Assembly: GCF_046097065.1 (NCBI RefSeq)
Contig: NZ_CP175563.1
Span: 2,666,001-2,730,000, forward strand
Length of the DNA: 64,000 bases
Direction of reading: 5' to 3'
Source: Syntrophus buswellii
GTDB taxonomy: Bacteria; Desulfobacterota; Syntrophia; Syntrophales; Syntrophaceae
Of this stretch, positions 27,135-36,532 are shown piece by piece. Both the position numbers and the translations under genes were made by a program. The notes below the pieces were generated by a model that ran no database searches, was not told where the DNA came from, and saw only the letters and a program-made list of their open reading frames with translations. Position 1 is the stretch's first letter. Every line of letters starts with the position of its first letter.

Positions 27135-27440
27135 ATGCCAGCAGTTTCAAGTTACAGCGTTTTATTTTACGGAGGACCGGATGGCTATCAGACAAACCGC
27201 GCACAGATTCAGTTGAACGACGCGGCGGGGAAAACCCTGGCCTGGATCAGGTTCAATGATCCCGGCATGTTTTTTGAGGCGGACTCGGATACCGGAGGGA
27301 TCATCAGGATGCATCTCCCCTCGGCCATGTTCCAAAGCGTCCTCGATGTTCTCCGCAATGAAAAACCCATTAATGTGTACTTCGCACAGGGACGCGGTTT
27401 TTTGGGAACGTCGGCCGAACCCGTGGGAGAAGCTGAATAG
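27135..27440 (+). CDS. Small hypothetical protein
   Basis: A 101-residue protein. The ATG at 27135 is chosen because AGGAGG sits 8 bases before it; the frame is open upstream to 27000 but with no site. The sequence has a mixed beta-alpha pattern (SYSVLFYGGPDGY, a strand KTLAWIRFNDPG, then a helix FQSVLDVLRNEK) and no signal peptide or membrane helix. It may be a small ligand-binding or immunity-type protein, but no family is recognised. Confidence 0.45.
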   Translation: MPAVSSYSVLFYGGPDGYQTNRAQIQLNDAAGKTLAWIRFNDPGMFFEADSDTGGIIRMHLPSAMFQSVLDVLRNEKPINVYFAQGRGFLGTSAEPVGEAE

Positions 27441-27957
27441 ACTCCGACCACCCGGGATTGAAGCGAAAAAAAATGCATCGTTTCATTCCCGGGCCGGTTC
27501 TCTGCTTCAATGCTCTGAAATCCGGGGCGGCTCTTTTCCCGCCATAGCCGTCATCGAAGAACGCGGAACGGGATACGGCTAAGTTCCCCGCCTGGAAGGC
27601 AGAACGGCGTAACAGGATTTAACTGGGATAAATTCCGTAGTCTATCTGTGTTGAATTATCTTTCATTTCATTCCACAATTAGTTGAATGTCAGGCTGGGA
27701 AGGTAAATCTGCCAGCTCGGAACGCATGTCTTAAGAATCCTTTTTGACTAAATTAGCCGCTATTCAACGGACAGTTTCTGCGTAGCCGCCTTCTCATATA
27801 GACTCACAGTTCATCACACATCAGCTTCGTCGAATCGTTGCTTCAAACACCGCAGAGGCCTGGTTTGGCAAAGTAACAGCGGTCACGTCCTCATTTTTAA
27901 ACCCAGCACCCAACAAAACAACCCTATTGAAGCAGGAAAGGAATAAGGAGGTAGGAC
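27441..27957. other. Intergenic region with no clear gene
   Basis: A 517-base AT-richer gap between the small hypothetical protein and the large beta-rich protein. No open frame above about 35 residues has a ribosome binding site. It ends in AAGGAGG just before the next ATG at 27958. No clear hairpin terminator or box-like repeat is seen. Confidence 0.5.
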
Positions 27958-30090
27958 ATGGCAAATGAGAAAAGTCAGACGACTGGGTCCAGAAAAATCA
28001 GGAGCTTTCTTATCGATGGGCAGATCTCACGCGAGCAGCCCGAGTGCCAGCCGGGGGAGCTGAAGCTGGCCGCCTATGTCTTCGACAAGGCCGGATCCCT
28101 GCTGGGGAGTGCCGATCTGAATGAGAAAGGAGTCTACAGGGTTGCCGTGAAGCTGTCACAGCCTGCCGATGTGGACCTCATGATCGGTCCGTCAGGCATG
28201 GCAAAAGAGATCCGTCGCTCCAGCGCCTTCAGGAGATCCTTCGCAGCCGCGGAATGGAAGGCCGAAGGGACACAGCAGTACCGCCTCCAGTACAATGCCA
28301 TCCTGCCGCTGGAACTATGGCTTCCCTGGTGGCCGATCCGAATCTGCATTTCCGGACACATCCGCAAGGTCAGTAGCTCCGACGGGGTTACGACCGTCTG
28401 TCCCGTCCCCTTTGTGAAGGTTGAGATCTTCGACGTGGACCGCGAGAACTGCTTCTGGCCGCCGCTGCGCAAGTGGTGGGAACTGCTCCTGGATAGACCG
28501 GTGATTCGCATTCCCGATCTGCTCAGGGAGCCTCCCATTCTGGTAAAGCCCTTCCCCGGACCCGATCCTTCACCGGAGCTGAATCTGGGAGCTGCTTCAA
28601 CGCTGGCCGGCGACATCGGCGCCTTGCGGCCGCGATTGGCCAGCCTTGGCCCCCAGCCCGAACCGCCGGACCTCCCGTCATTGGCTCCAGCCAGTTCCCT
28701 GAAGGCAACCCCCGCCCTGGCCGAAGCCGCCTTTTCGGCATCGCAGCCCGCCTTTACCCGCGTGGGCGAAGCGCGCCTCATGGACAGCAGCATCGCAGCC
28801 CGGCTGGAACGATTGACACTGACCTCCAAGATCCCGCCGTGGCAAATCTTTCCGTTCTGCTTTTACAGCAGGGCGGAGGTGTGTGAGACCACGACGGACT
28901 GCGACGGCTTTTTCAACTGCTGCTTCAGATGGTGGCCCTTCCACATCCGCAACGGCCGGCTGCGCTTCGACGCCCGCCCGGACATCATCATCAAGGCGAC
29001 GCAGGTCATCGACGGCGTACCGACGGTCATTTACCTTGATCCCTACACCAGCACCCGCTGGAATGTCAACAATGCCCATATCGACCTCTATCTCGACAAC
29101 GAAGAGGTCATCTGCGGCAACGGCAACTGCTATGATCCGCCGGAGGGATCCCCGGTGTTCTTTACGCGCATCGGCGACGATGAGGTTTACAAAATCAACC
29201 AGATCAGCGGCCTTTACAATGAGGCTCCGTTGAGCAACGTCGCCTACGGAGGCAGCCTGCTGGTCTATGGCCAGTTCGGCGACGCCCTGTCCACCGGCAT
29301 CCCGGTGCGCTATTACCGCCTCTCCTATGCAAGAGAGGGAAGCAGCGAATTCAGCCCCATCACCACGCCACTGGGGGATACGCGCGTCTCAAAGGCAACC
29401 CTCTTCAGCGAATCGCATTCCCTGGGCCCAAAAACCGTCAATGGCATCCCGGCTCTCTATGAAGTGCGCAATTTCAGCGATTACTACTGGTACAACCCGG
29501 ACTGGATCGGAACCTGGAAAAGCCTGCTGGCCGAAGAGGACACTGGAAAATTCGTGTTGAGGCTGGAGGTGTTCGACGAAAACGGCGCCAAACTTACCTC
29601 GGCGCTGGGCGTGGACTACCGGGACGGCACCGTCGTACCGCCGGCCGTGCTGCCGCCCATGCTTGACCGCTGCGACCTTGTCATCACCCTGGACAACAAG
29701 GCGCCGAATCTGGAGCTCGTCATTCCCGCGGTCATTAACGAATGCGGTGTCATTCCGTGGACCCCTGCCCTGTCCCTCACCTTCCAGGCGCAGGTGTCGC
29801 AGGAAAACAACCGGCTTCGCTCGTGGGGTCTTTACTACACCAAGGGAGTCAATCCCACCGTCCATTATCTTGCCAGCGGCGCCTCCAACAACGGTCTGCC
29901 AGGCAGCATCAACCAGCCCGTATCGGGAGGCACGGCGGCTCCCGCACCTGGGACGGGAATGCTTGCCGGCCTCGACAGCACCTGTGCCTTTGCCCTCAAA
30001 CTCTGGGCCTATTCCCACGTAAGAGATGGGCGACGCTTCATCTATTACCGGGAGCAGATCAAGGCGATTGCCATCGAAAAATGCCCGTAA
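27958..30090 (+). CDS. Large beta-rich hypothetical protein
   Basis: A 710-residue protein with AAGGAGG before the ATG. No signal peptide is obvious at the N-terminus. Residues about 20-130 look like a transthyretin-like beta domain (LAAYVFDKAGSLLGS, then ADVDLMIGPSG). Residues about 185-290 are Pro/Ala-rich and probably disordered. The C-terminal about 400 residues are beta-rich with many aromatic pairs and cysteines (FNCCFRWWPFHI, YDPPEGSPVFF). It lies upstream of the amylase-family gene on the same strand, with a 124-base gap. No catalytic motif is recognised, and function is unknown. Confidence 0.45.
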   Translation: MANEKSQTTGSRKIRSFLIDGQISREQPECQPGELKLAAYVFDKAGSLLGSADLNEKGVYRVAVKLSQPADVDLMIGPSGMAKEIRRSSAFRRSFAAAEWKAEGTQQYRLQYNAILPLELWLPWWPIRICISGHIRKVSSSDGVTTVCPVPFVKVEIFDVDRENCFWPPLRKWWELLLDRPVIRIPDLLREPPILVKPFPGPDPSPELNLGAASTLAGDIGALRPRLASLGPQPEPPDLPSLAPASSLKATPALAEAAFSASQPAFTRVGEARLMDSSIAARLERLTLTSKIPPWQIFPFCFYSRAEVCETTTDCDGFFNCCFRWWPFHIRNGRLRFDARPDIIIKATQVIDGVPTVIYLDPYTSTRWNVNNAHIDLYLDNEEVICGNGNCYDPPEGSPVFFTRIGDDEVYKINQISGLYNEAPLSNVAYGGSLLVYGQFGDALSTGIPVRYYRLSYAREGSSEFSPITTPLGDTRVSKATLFSESHSLGPKTVNGIPALYEVRNFSDYYWYNPDWIGTWKSLLAEEDTGKFVLRLEVFDENGAKLTSALGVDYRDGTVVPPAVLPPMLDRCDLVITLDNKAPNLELVIPAVINECGVIPWTPALSLTFQAQVSQENNRLRSWGLYYTKGVNPTVHYLASGASNNGLPGSINQPVSGGTAAPAPGTGMLAGLDSTCAFALKLWAYSHVRDGRRFIYYREQIKAIAIEKCP

Positions 30091-30214
30091 GGATCCGGAA
30101 GGGACGCCTTTCCCAGACGCCGCCGGGGCGGGACGACAACGGCCGTTCCGCCCCGGCCTTTTGAAGCGGACTGTCCCTGAAAGCGTTCAGGGCAGAATTC
30201 GCCGGAGGTGCATC

Positions 30215-32203
30215 ATGGCTGACCTCAATGACATTCTCGACAAGGCCCCGCCCCGCAGTTTAGCCGAAGCCCTGGCTGACTGGCCGGTGAGGGACCGTTA
30301 TGAACCGTCCCCGAATGACTGGCGGGATGAAATCTTCTACTTTCTCCTTCCCGACCGGTTTTCCAACGGCCAGGAAGCGCCCGACCGTCTTCTGGACATC
30401 GACCTGAGCGCCCCCGAGGGGATCTCCCGGATCCGGGCCTTGCGAGGCGCGGAGTGGCGCTGGGACAAATGGCAGTTTTCCGGGGCGAACCGTTTTCAGG
30501 GGGGAACTCTGGCAGGGATACGCTCGAAGCTGGACTATCTGGCAGACCTTGGCATCACAACCCTCTGGATCGCACCGGTCTTCCGCCAGCGCATCGAAGA
30601 GGACAGCTACCACGGCTATGGAATCCAGAACTTTCTCGATATCGACCCGCGTTTCGGAACCCGGCGAGACCTCGTGGAACTGGTCCATGCGGCACATTCG
30701 GAACAATACAGGATGCGCGTCGTTCTTGACGTCATCTTCAACCATTCCGGCTGTAACTGGCTCTATGACAGCTCTTCTGGAAACGCCTTCGAACCTCCAT
30801 ACCTTGCCTGGGGCAGCTACGGCACCCTCTGGCCGCGCAACGGATACGGCTGGGCCATTACGGACCCCGAGCAGAAACTGGGAGAAGACGACTACGTATG
30901 GCCCACCGATCTGCAGGGCCGCGATCGCTATCTCCGGGCGGGGAAAGGCCGTCTCGGTGAAGGCGACATCAACGACGAATCTGCGGAGCATAAGCGAACC
31001 GATTTCCAAAGACTGCGCAAGTTCAATCTCTTTGCTGGCGAGACGCTTTCGGCGCTGGTGCTTGCATATCACTACTGGATCGCCCTCGCAGACGTCGACG
31101 GATTCCGAATCGACACCCTCAAGCATGTGACACTTGAACAGGCCAGGAATTTCTGCAATGCCATCAGGGAGTATGCCGAGATTCTCGGGAAAGATGACTT
31201 TCTGCTTGTTGCCGAGGTCGCTGGGGGCAGTTCGGCGCAGGACCGCTACCTGGACATTGCCGGGCGCAACCTCAATGCATGTCTCGATATCGGCGAACAA
31301 CGGGAGATTCTATGCAATGTCGGCAAGGGGCTGGCAAAAGCGTCGGACTTCTTTGGCGGCTTCAACTACTATGACCAGGGGATGGGATCGCACCGCAACT
31401 GGGGTTCTCATCACCTGAGCATCAGCAATGACCACGACCATGTCTTCGGCGCCAAGGTGAGGCTGGCCGCGGATGCGCCGAACGATCACCAGGCGGCGGC
31501 GGTCGCTGCCATGCAGCTTTTCACACTGGGTATTCCCTGCTTTTATTATGGAATGGAACAGGGCCTGGCCGGAGGAGCCGAACCGCAAGAGCGCAGATAC
31601 CTCGACTGGGGCGGCCATGACTGCCTTTTGCGTGAAGCCATGTTCGGACCGGAGCATCCTCTGGCTTCAGGATGGGACGGAGTGCAGGGGGAAATCGACC
31701 CCGGCCAGATCGGCTTCGGCCCGCACGGCACCGCCGGATATCATGTTTTCAATACAGATCATCCCATTTACAGGCGGATGGCCGAGCTTACCCGCCTGCG
31801 CCGGGCCTTTATTCCTCTGCGGCGGGGAAGGCAGTACCCTCGTCGGATTTCGTATCTGGACCGTCCCTTTGCATTCCCGGATGCAGGCCAGATCATTGCC
31901 TGGTCACGCATCTTTGACGACCAGGAGATGCTGGTGGTGATCAACCCGAACGGGGTCGAACGGCGCGGCGGGCGGGTTGTCGTTGACGGCAGCCTGTCAC
32001 AGGAGGGGTTGCAGGTTGTCTCCAATACGGACCCCGAAGCCCCGGAAGCGATGCAGAACAGCGCCTGGGTGAGCTGCAGCCCATCGAATCACGGCCTTGT
32101 CGTCTGCCTTGATCAGTGGCTGCTCGGCCCTTCGGAAGTTATGGTACTGGCCAACCGTTCGGCGATCGAATCCGTCGGCTTGAAGTGGCATGGCGCGGCA
32201 TGA
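30215..32203 (+). CDS. GH13 alpha-amylase family glycosidase
   Basis: A 662-residue glycoside hydrolase family 13 enzyme acting on alpha-glucans or related sugars. The start is ATG 30215 after GGAGG; the frame is open to 30026 without a site. The four family motifs are present: LDVIFNHSG (D172, N176, H177), GFRIDTLKH with likely nucleophile D300, LLVAEVAG with acid/base E334, and SNDHDHVF with D408 as the transition-state stabiliser. No signal peptide is seen, so it likely acts in the cytoplasm. The C-terminal about 130 residues form a beta domain. Exact specificity cannot be read from sequence alone. Confidence 0.85.
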   Translation: MADLNDILDKAPPRSLAEALADWPVRDRYEPSPNDWRDEIFYFLLPDRFSNGQEAPDRLLDIDLSAPEGISRIRALRGAEWRWDKWQFSGANRFQGGTLAGIRSKLDYLADLGITTLWIAPVFRQRIEEDSYHGYGIQNFLDIDPRFGTRRDLVELVHAAHSEQYRMRVVLDVIFNHSGCNWLYDSSSGNAFEPPYLAWGSYGTLWPRNGYGWAITDPEQKLGEDDYVWPTDLQGRDRYLRAGKGRLGEGDINDESAEHKRTDFQRLRKFNLFAGETLSALVLAYHYWIALADVDGFRIDTLKHVTLEQARNFCNAIREYAEILGKDDFLLVAEVAGGSSAQDRYLDIAGRNLNACLDIGEQREILCNVGKGLAKASDFFGGFNYYDQGMGSHRNWGSHHLSISNDHDHVFGAKVRLAADAPNDHQAAAVAAMQLFTLGIPCFYYGMEQGLAGGAEPQERRYLDWGGHDCLLREAMFGPEHPLASGWDGVQGEIDPGQIGFGPHGTAGYHVFNTDHPIYRRMAELTRLRRAFIPLRRGRQYPRRISYLDRPFAFPDAGQIIAWSRIFDDQEMLVVINPNGVERRGGRVVVDGSLSQEGLQVVSNTDPEAPEAMQNSAWVSCSPSNHGLVVCLDQWLLGPSEVMVLANRSAIESVGLKWHGAA

Positions 32204-32305
32204 TGCAGCGCCATGGAATTTTCTCCAGTGGGGTGCGCCGCCAATGTTCCAGACCGGCTGGGGTTGGAGCGGAATCATCGTCCGTCCATGCTCGGGAGAG
32301 TTAAT

Positions 32306-32336
32306 GTCCGGGGGATTTTCGGGCAATCCCCCGGAC
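32306..32336. terminator. 12-bp hairpin between convergent amylase and mrp genes
   Basis: A perfect 12-base inverted repeat (GTCCGGGGGATT paired with AATCCCCCGGAC) with an eight-base loop sits between the convergent stop codons of the amylase and mrp genes. A run of T residues lies about 10 bases to its right. It probably ends transcription from one or both sides. Confidence 0.55.
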
Positions 32337-32358
32337 ACGCACCGGATTTTTTCGGACC

Positions 32359-33243
32359 TTATCCGAGCTTGAGCAGCGGCTGGACCACCTGGCGGAATGC
32401 AGCGGCAGCCTCCGTGTCCTTATGGTGGAAGATAAAGGGGCGCCCTTCATCCGATGATTGCACGATCTTGGGATCAATGGGAATCCGCCCCAGAAAGGGC
32501 ACATCCATCCGTTTGGCCATTTCCTCACCGCCTCCCTGTTTGAACAGTTCAATAAGCTTCGAACAGTGTGGACAGATCAGGCCACTCATGTTTTCAACAA
32601 TGCCCAGGACAGGAATTTTGAGGTGCCGGCAAAACGTTACGGATTTGCTGACATCGATCGTCGAGACATCCTGAGGCGTCGTCACCACGACCGCGCCGTC
32701 CGCATCGGGAATCAACTGCGCGACGGAAAGCGGCTCATCTCCCGTACCCGGGGGGAAATCGATGACCAGATAATCCAGGTCGCCCCAGTGGACATCGGTA
32801 AGCAGTTGCTTGATCGCTCCGTACTTCATCGGCCCGCGCCAGATCACCGCATCATCCTTCCGGTTCAAAAGAAACCCCAGGGACATGACCTTCATGCCGT
32901 AGTCCATTGAAACGGGAAGCATGGCATCACCGACCACCTCCGGCTTGCGGTCCTCCAGGGCAAGGAGCTTGGGAATGCTGGGGCCGTGAAAATCCACGTC
33001 CAGCAGCCCAACCCGCTTTCCTTCGAGGGCCAGGGCAACCGCCAGATTGACGGCCACGGTGCTTTTCCCGACGCCGCCCTTTCCTGAGAGAACCAGAATT
33101 TTGTGAGCAACACGCTCCATGCTCTTTTTGAGCTTGTCATCTTCGGGGGTATTCTGTGCGGCGGGATTCTGCTGATTTCCCGACACGGGGCACCCCGTTC
33201 CTCCCGGTGTATTTCCTGAACCACATGAATCACAAGAACCCAT
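32359..33243 (-). CDS. mrp: Mrp/NBP35 family iron-sulfur cluster carrier ATPase
   Basis: A 294-residue cytoplasmic P-loop ATPase that binds and transfers Fe-S clusters to apo-proteins. The deviant Walker A GKGGVGKST is at residues 54-62, followed by LLDVDFHGPS, and a CPHC motif near residue 224 bridges the cluster between subunits. The N-terminus has extra cysteines (C4, C7, C18), as in NBP35-type proteins. GGAG precedes the ATG on the minus strand. It is separated from the DUF4126 gene by a divergent gap of 134 bases. Confidence 0.92.
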   Translation of the reverse strand: MGSCDSCGSGNTPGGTGCPVSGNQQNPAAQNTPEDDKLKKSMERVAHKILVLSGKGGVGKSTVAVNLAVALALEGKRVGLLDVDFHGPSIPKLLALEDRKPEVVGDAMLPVSMDYGMKVMSLGFLLNRKDDAVIWRGPMKYGAIKQLLTDVHWGDLDYLVIDFPPGTGDEPLSVAQLIPDADGAVVVTTPQDVSTIDVSKSVTFCRHLKIPVLGIVENMSGLICPHCSKLIELFKQGGGEEMAKRMDVPFLGRIPIDPKIVQSSDEGRPFIFHHKDTEAAAAFRQVVQPLLKLG

Positions 33244-33377
33244 AATCCTTATTCTCCTTTTTTGCTTGAGTGAATCTGATCTCTATATCACAAAGTGATC
33301 GTTTTTAACCTTCTTGATTTTACGAAAACGTCCTGATAATTTGAGCAATCCGGTACGGAATTTTTTATAGGAAAACG

Positions 33378-33953
33378 ATGGAAACACTACTGGGAATAGC
33401 GGTTGGTATAGGGCTTAGCGCCGCATGCGGCTTTCGGGTTTTTGTTCCCCTGCTTGCGATGAACCTGGCGATCCTGGGCGGCCACATTCACCCTTCTCCC
33501 GAATTTGCCTGGATCGGCACCCCCTATGCGACGCTGGCTTTCGCAACAGCAACCGTCGCGGAAATCATCGGCTATTATATCCCCTGGTTCGATTCCATCC
33601 TGGACACCATCGCAACACCCGCCGCCGTCATCGCCGGTACGGTCACCACGGCTTCCATGGTAACGGAAATCTCCCCCTTTCTGAAATGGACGCTGGCGAT
33701 TATGGCCGGTGGCGGAATCGCCGGCCTGGTTCAAGGATCCATGGTCGCACTCCGCTTAAAATCATCCCTCTCTACGGCGGGAGCGGCCAATCCCTGGATC
33801 GCGACACTGGAACTGGTCGGAGCCATCGTCATAGCCATCCTGGCCCTTGTGGTCCCGATCGTCTGCCTCGGACTCCTCGTCCTTCTGTGCATTGCTGTTA
33901 TCCGCAAGACCGGCAGACTCCTCTTCGGAAGAAGAACGTCCTCAGCACGATAA
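33378..33953 (+). CDS. DUF4126 membrane protein
   Basis: A 191-residue protein with multiple hydrophobic segments, including ACGFRVFVPLLAMNLAIL, GGIAGLVQGSMVAL and IVIAILALVVPIVCLGLLVL. The pattern fits DUF4126, a family of small inner-membrane proteins of unknown function. It is transcribed divergently from mrp; the 33244-33377 gap should hold the promoters for both, but no clean -10 and -35 pair is visible. Confidence 0.7.
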   Translation: METLLGIAVGIGLSAACGFRVFVPLLAMNLAILGGHIHPSPEFAWIGTPYATLAFATATVAEIIGYYIPWFDSILDTIATPAAVIAGTVTTASMVTEISPFLKWTLAIMAGGGIAGLVQGSMVALRLKSSLSTAGAANPWIATLELVGAIVIAILALVVPIVCLGLLVLLCIAVIRKTGRLLFGRRTSSAR

Positions 33954-34256
33954 CGGCATTCCTCCCCCCTTTGCCATACGCTTTTCTCCTCCCATATCTC
34001 ATCGGTTTTTCAGGCATATCCCCATTTTATACTCACGCATGGCGGCACATTTACCCGTGCCCCACCTGGGCGTGCGAAACGACCGTATCCATCACGGGTT
34101 GCCTGCCTGTAACACACCGCACCCTGAAGGGTTGGCATGAGATTTGAGTGATTTACCGTCAAAAGCACACGGCCGCCCCGTGGCGACAGCCCGTCAGCGA
34201 CGGGGAAAGAACGCGGTCGGCTCGTCGCTCAGATCACGATGAAGGAGAAGAAAATC

Positions 34257-34373
34257 ATGGGAACCACGGTCATATTCGCGTTGGGAATGATCATCGGGGC
34301 ATGGATTGGAATCACGTTGCTGTCCTGCTGTCACCTGGCGAAAAAGGCGGATATCCCCTTCAACATCCGCTGA
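34257..34373 (+). CDS. DUF3789-like single-pass membrane microprotein
   Basis: A 38-residue ORF preceded by AAGGAG. It contains one hydrophobic helix (TVIFALGMIIGAWIGITLL) followed by two cysteines and a charged tail (AKKADIPFNIR). This layout resembles DUF3789, small proteins common in phages and mobile elements. It ends three bases before the convergent flavin-reductase gene. Too short to be sure by eye; the good RBS and membrane pattern are the support. Confidence 0.5.
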   Translation: MGTTVIFALGMIIGAWIGITLLSCCHLAKKADIPFNIR

Positions 34374-34376
34374 AAA

Positions 34377-34877
34377 TCACTCTGTTTCATAGCAGGCCAG
34401 TATTTCACCGAAATAGAGGGTATGGTAGTCCTTTTGAGGATAAAACGATGATTCATACTCCCTGTCCAGATGGGCCGGATCCATGGCGGTTTTGTAGATT
34501 ATCGCGCATTCATACTGGCGTCCCCTGGTTTTTATGACGGGGGAATCGACTTGGCGCCCGCTGATCGTCTCCAGGCTGCATGCCTTGAACTTATCGACGT
34601 CCCGGCCGGATTTCGAACCGCAGAAGGCAAGTTCTTTTCGCAAGTCCTCCAGCGGAACCGTCACGGTAAAATCCCGGGCGGTTTCAATGATTCCAAAGGT
34701 GTGGCGACTGGACCGCACAGCCACCATCATGATCGGTTTGTTCCAGACAAAGCCGAAGGCAGCCCACCCAATCGTCATGGTATTGACTCCATTTCCAGAT
34801 TTTACCGTCAAGAATGCACCCTTCTTGATCCTGTTGAGGGTGTCCTCCCCAACGCCTGCGCTATTTCCATCGATCAT
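34377..34877 (-). CDS. Flavin reductase-like (FMN-binding split barrel) protein
   Basis: A 166-residue protein of the split-barrel flavin reductase family. Features are the early GVGEDTLNRIKKGAFLTVK strand-helix, a TIGWAAFGFVWNKPIMMVAVR flavin-binding segment, HTFGIIETARDFTVTVP, and LEDLRKELAF. It probably binds FMN and transfers electrons, or is a pyridoxamine-oxidase-like small flavoprotein. It is transcribed on the minus strand, convergent with the microprotein gene. Confidence 0.78.
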   Translation of the reverse strand: MIDGNSAGVGEDTLNRIKKGAFLTVKSGNGVNTMTIGWAAFGFVWNKPIMMVAVRSSRHTFGIIETARDFTVTVPLEDLRKELAFCGSKSGRDVDKFKACSLETISGRQVDSPVIKTRGRQYECAIIYKTAMDPAHLDREYESSFYPQKDYHTLYFGEILACYETE

Positions 34878-35377
34878 TTCAAGTTCCTTATTCTGTTGAA
34901 GAAATTGTTACTGGGACTTTTCGGAAGACGCCTTCAATTTTCAGCAGAATGAAAATTTTTCCTTCCTGAAACGCGTGCTTTCCCTTTGACAACCACTGTT
35001 TTTCAATTGCCGTTTCTCATAACGTTTTCAGCGGGCAAAGAAAAGTAAAATTTTCCAATGAATTACACAAACCATTAATATTATGTGGTTTTTAACTGCC
35101 TTTTCGTTGCCCAGCTCTTATGCAAGCCGTTCAATATTTCTAAGAATTGCTGACTTATCCCCTTTGCCAACAGGGTTATCAACAGGGTTATCAATAGAGC
35201 TGTGGATAAAAGGGGGCGCTTCGCCAACATTTTGGCCTTTTGCCACCCACATCGATGATTATTTGACAGCCGTCCCGATCTTTTTTTGAAGGACTTTTTT
35301 GAGCGGCCCGATCCTTTGGGGGCCGCTAGTGCGATGAAAGATGCGGCAAGAGGAATCAGCCAGATCCCCGGTGATGA
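34878..35377. other. Intergenic AT-rich region holding DnaA-box-like cluster
   Basis: A 500-base gap. Its left part (34985-35095) is AT-rich with no gene. Its right part holds the DnaA-box-like cluster listed separately. A spurious 68-residue plus-strand frame at 35083 lacks an RBS and is not accepted. Confidence 0.5.
35155..35209. promoter_or_regulatory. Cluster of DnaA-box-like 9-mers with tandem 12-bp repeat
   Basis: TGTGGATAA at 35201-35209 is an exact reverse-strand DnaA box (TTATCCACA). Near matches are TTATCAACA at 35176, TTATCAATA at 35188 and TTATCCCCT at 35155. Within them a 12-base unit, AACAGGGTTATC, is repeated in tandem at 35169-35180 and 35181-35192. AT-rich sequence lies to the left at 35041-35095. 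The array could be a replication-origin-like or DnaA-titration site; there is no dnaA gene nearby. Confidence 0.45.
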
Positions 35378-35761
35378 TTAAACGTCAGCCCCATACTTTC
35401 GTATTGTTCGCAGAAGGATCTCCGTGCTTCGCGAACTCAGGCCCTCGTCTTTCACCTTTTTCAGGAGAAAATAAAGGCGCTGCTCAATGATGCCCATTTC
35501 CTGAAGGTCATTCCACAATCTCTCGATAGCGGTTTTATCCACGCCATAGAACATATTTCCCGGAACGGCCATGTTCGAGACAAAGATTTTCAGGCCTTCG
35601 GGTGTAATGAAATAATTGTCACCGATCCGCAGAAATTCCCCGGCTGAATCTTCGTCCACCCGCTGCAATTTTTCGATGATCGCCCTCAAAAAGTCATGAT
35701 TCACCTTCAGATATTCTTCGGCAATAAAACGGCTTGTGCTTAAAAATCCACCCAATTTCAT
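35378..35761 (-). CDS. Hypothetical helical protein
   Basis: A 127-residue, charged, helix-rich protein with GAGGAG before its ATG on the minus strand. It reads as soluble (no signal or membrane helix), with helices FIAEEYLKVNHDFLRAIIEK and IERLWNDLQEMGIIEQRLYF. No family is recognised. Confidence 0.45.
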   Translation of the reverse strand: MKLGGFLSTSRFIAEEYLKVNHDFLRAIIEKLQRVDEDSAGEFLRIGDNYFITPEGLKIFVSNMAVPGNMFYGVDKTAIERLWNDLQEMGIIEQRLYFLLKKVKDEGLSSRSTEILLRTIRKYGADV

Positions 35762-35915
35762 GATGCTCCTCTTTCGTTCACAATTTCATACCATCCGAAC
35801 ATCTTCAAGCGGTTCTGCGGAATCAGCCTGACAGGAAAACAGCTGAGTTCGAGCTCTCTGAATCGGATTGTTCAGCCTTGCATGATGCCCCGCACTGGAG
35901 CAAATCCTCTTCGGC

Positions 35916-36230
35916 TTATTCCGACGGCAGGGTTTTAAGAAACAGGTCGGCTTGGGCGAAGGCCGTCTCCATCTCCGCAACAAGACTGTCCACGTTGGCC
36001 TGAACATTGACCACTTCACCGCTGAGCCCCACGATGGCCTTCGCGTTGAGGTTGTGCTTCATGAATAACACCTGGTCGCGAAGGGTACAAGAGCCGGATC
36101 CAACCTAGCTTCGGCCCTTTTCATGGCTTTGATCAGATCCGCAAATTTCTCCCGGGTGGCATCGTATTTCTGCTGGCTGGACCTGCGAAGGTTTTCACGG
36201 AATGTTTTCTTTTCCGGGGGATTCACTCAC
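35916..36230 (-). pseudogene. Frameshifted fragment of a DUF2959-like protein
   Basis: On the minus strand, one frame encodes EKFADLIKAMKRAEARLDPAL, then after a one-base deletion near 36080 the reading moves to DQVLFMKHNLNAKAIVGL, VNVQANVDSLVAEMETAFAQAD and FLKTLPSE. The two parts together match the C-terminal half of DUF2959 proteins (KAEAKLDP, then D-QVLFLKHNLNAKA). The N-terminal lipoprotein half is missing. A missing base at TTC-(C)GCGAC restores the frame. The product is therefore a decayed remnant. Confidence 0.68.
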
Positions 36231-36532
36231 TTTCAAATCATTTGCCATGGACCCCGTCATGGCGAATGGGAAAGAGCGGCCTTGAGGGCCAAACAGGGAG
36301 GAGGAGCGCTTCTCCATCCAGAACGGGTTTCTTTCATGTCACCCGGGCCCGATACTGCGCCAGATCAGATAATGTCACCCGGAGCGATGTCACGAGGAGG
36401 AAAGGGCGTGCCGGCATGAACCATCGCGGGCCTTGAACATCTCCCGCACAAAAAATGAAATGCCGGTCTCCCGAATGTATCCGACCGGCATTTCAGCATG
36501 AAAATCAGATATCATCAGACGATATCGAACGG
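36231..36532. other. Intergenic region without clear genes apart from a terminator
   Basis: A 302-base region between the DUF2959 remnant and the small hypothetical gene. Its only clear element is the hairpin at 36456-36495. A plus-strand frame of 98 residues (36123-36419) overlaps the remnant and has no RBS, so it is not accepted as a gene. Confidence 0.45.
36456..36495 (-). terminator. Rho-independent terminator
   Basis: A perfect 13-base stem (TGAAATGCCGGTC paired with GACCGGCATTTCA) with a 14-base loop. On the minus strand it is followed by six T residues, so it ends the transcript of the small gene at 36533-36808. Confidence 0.8.
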
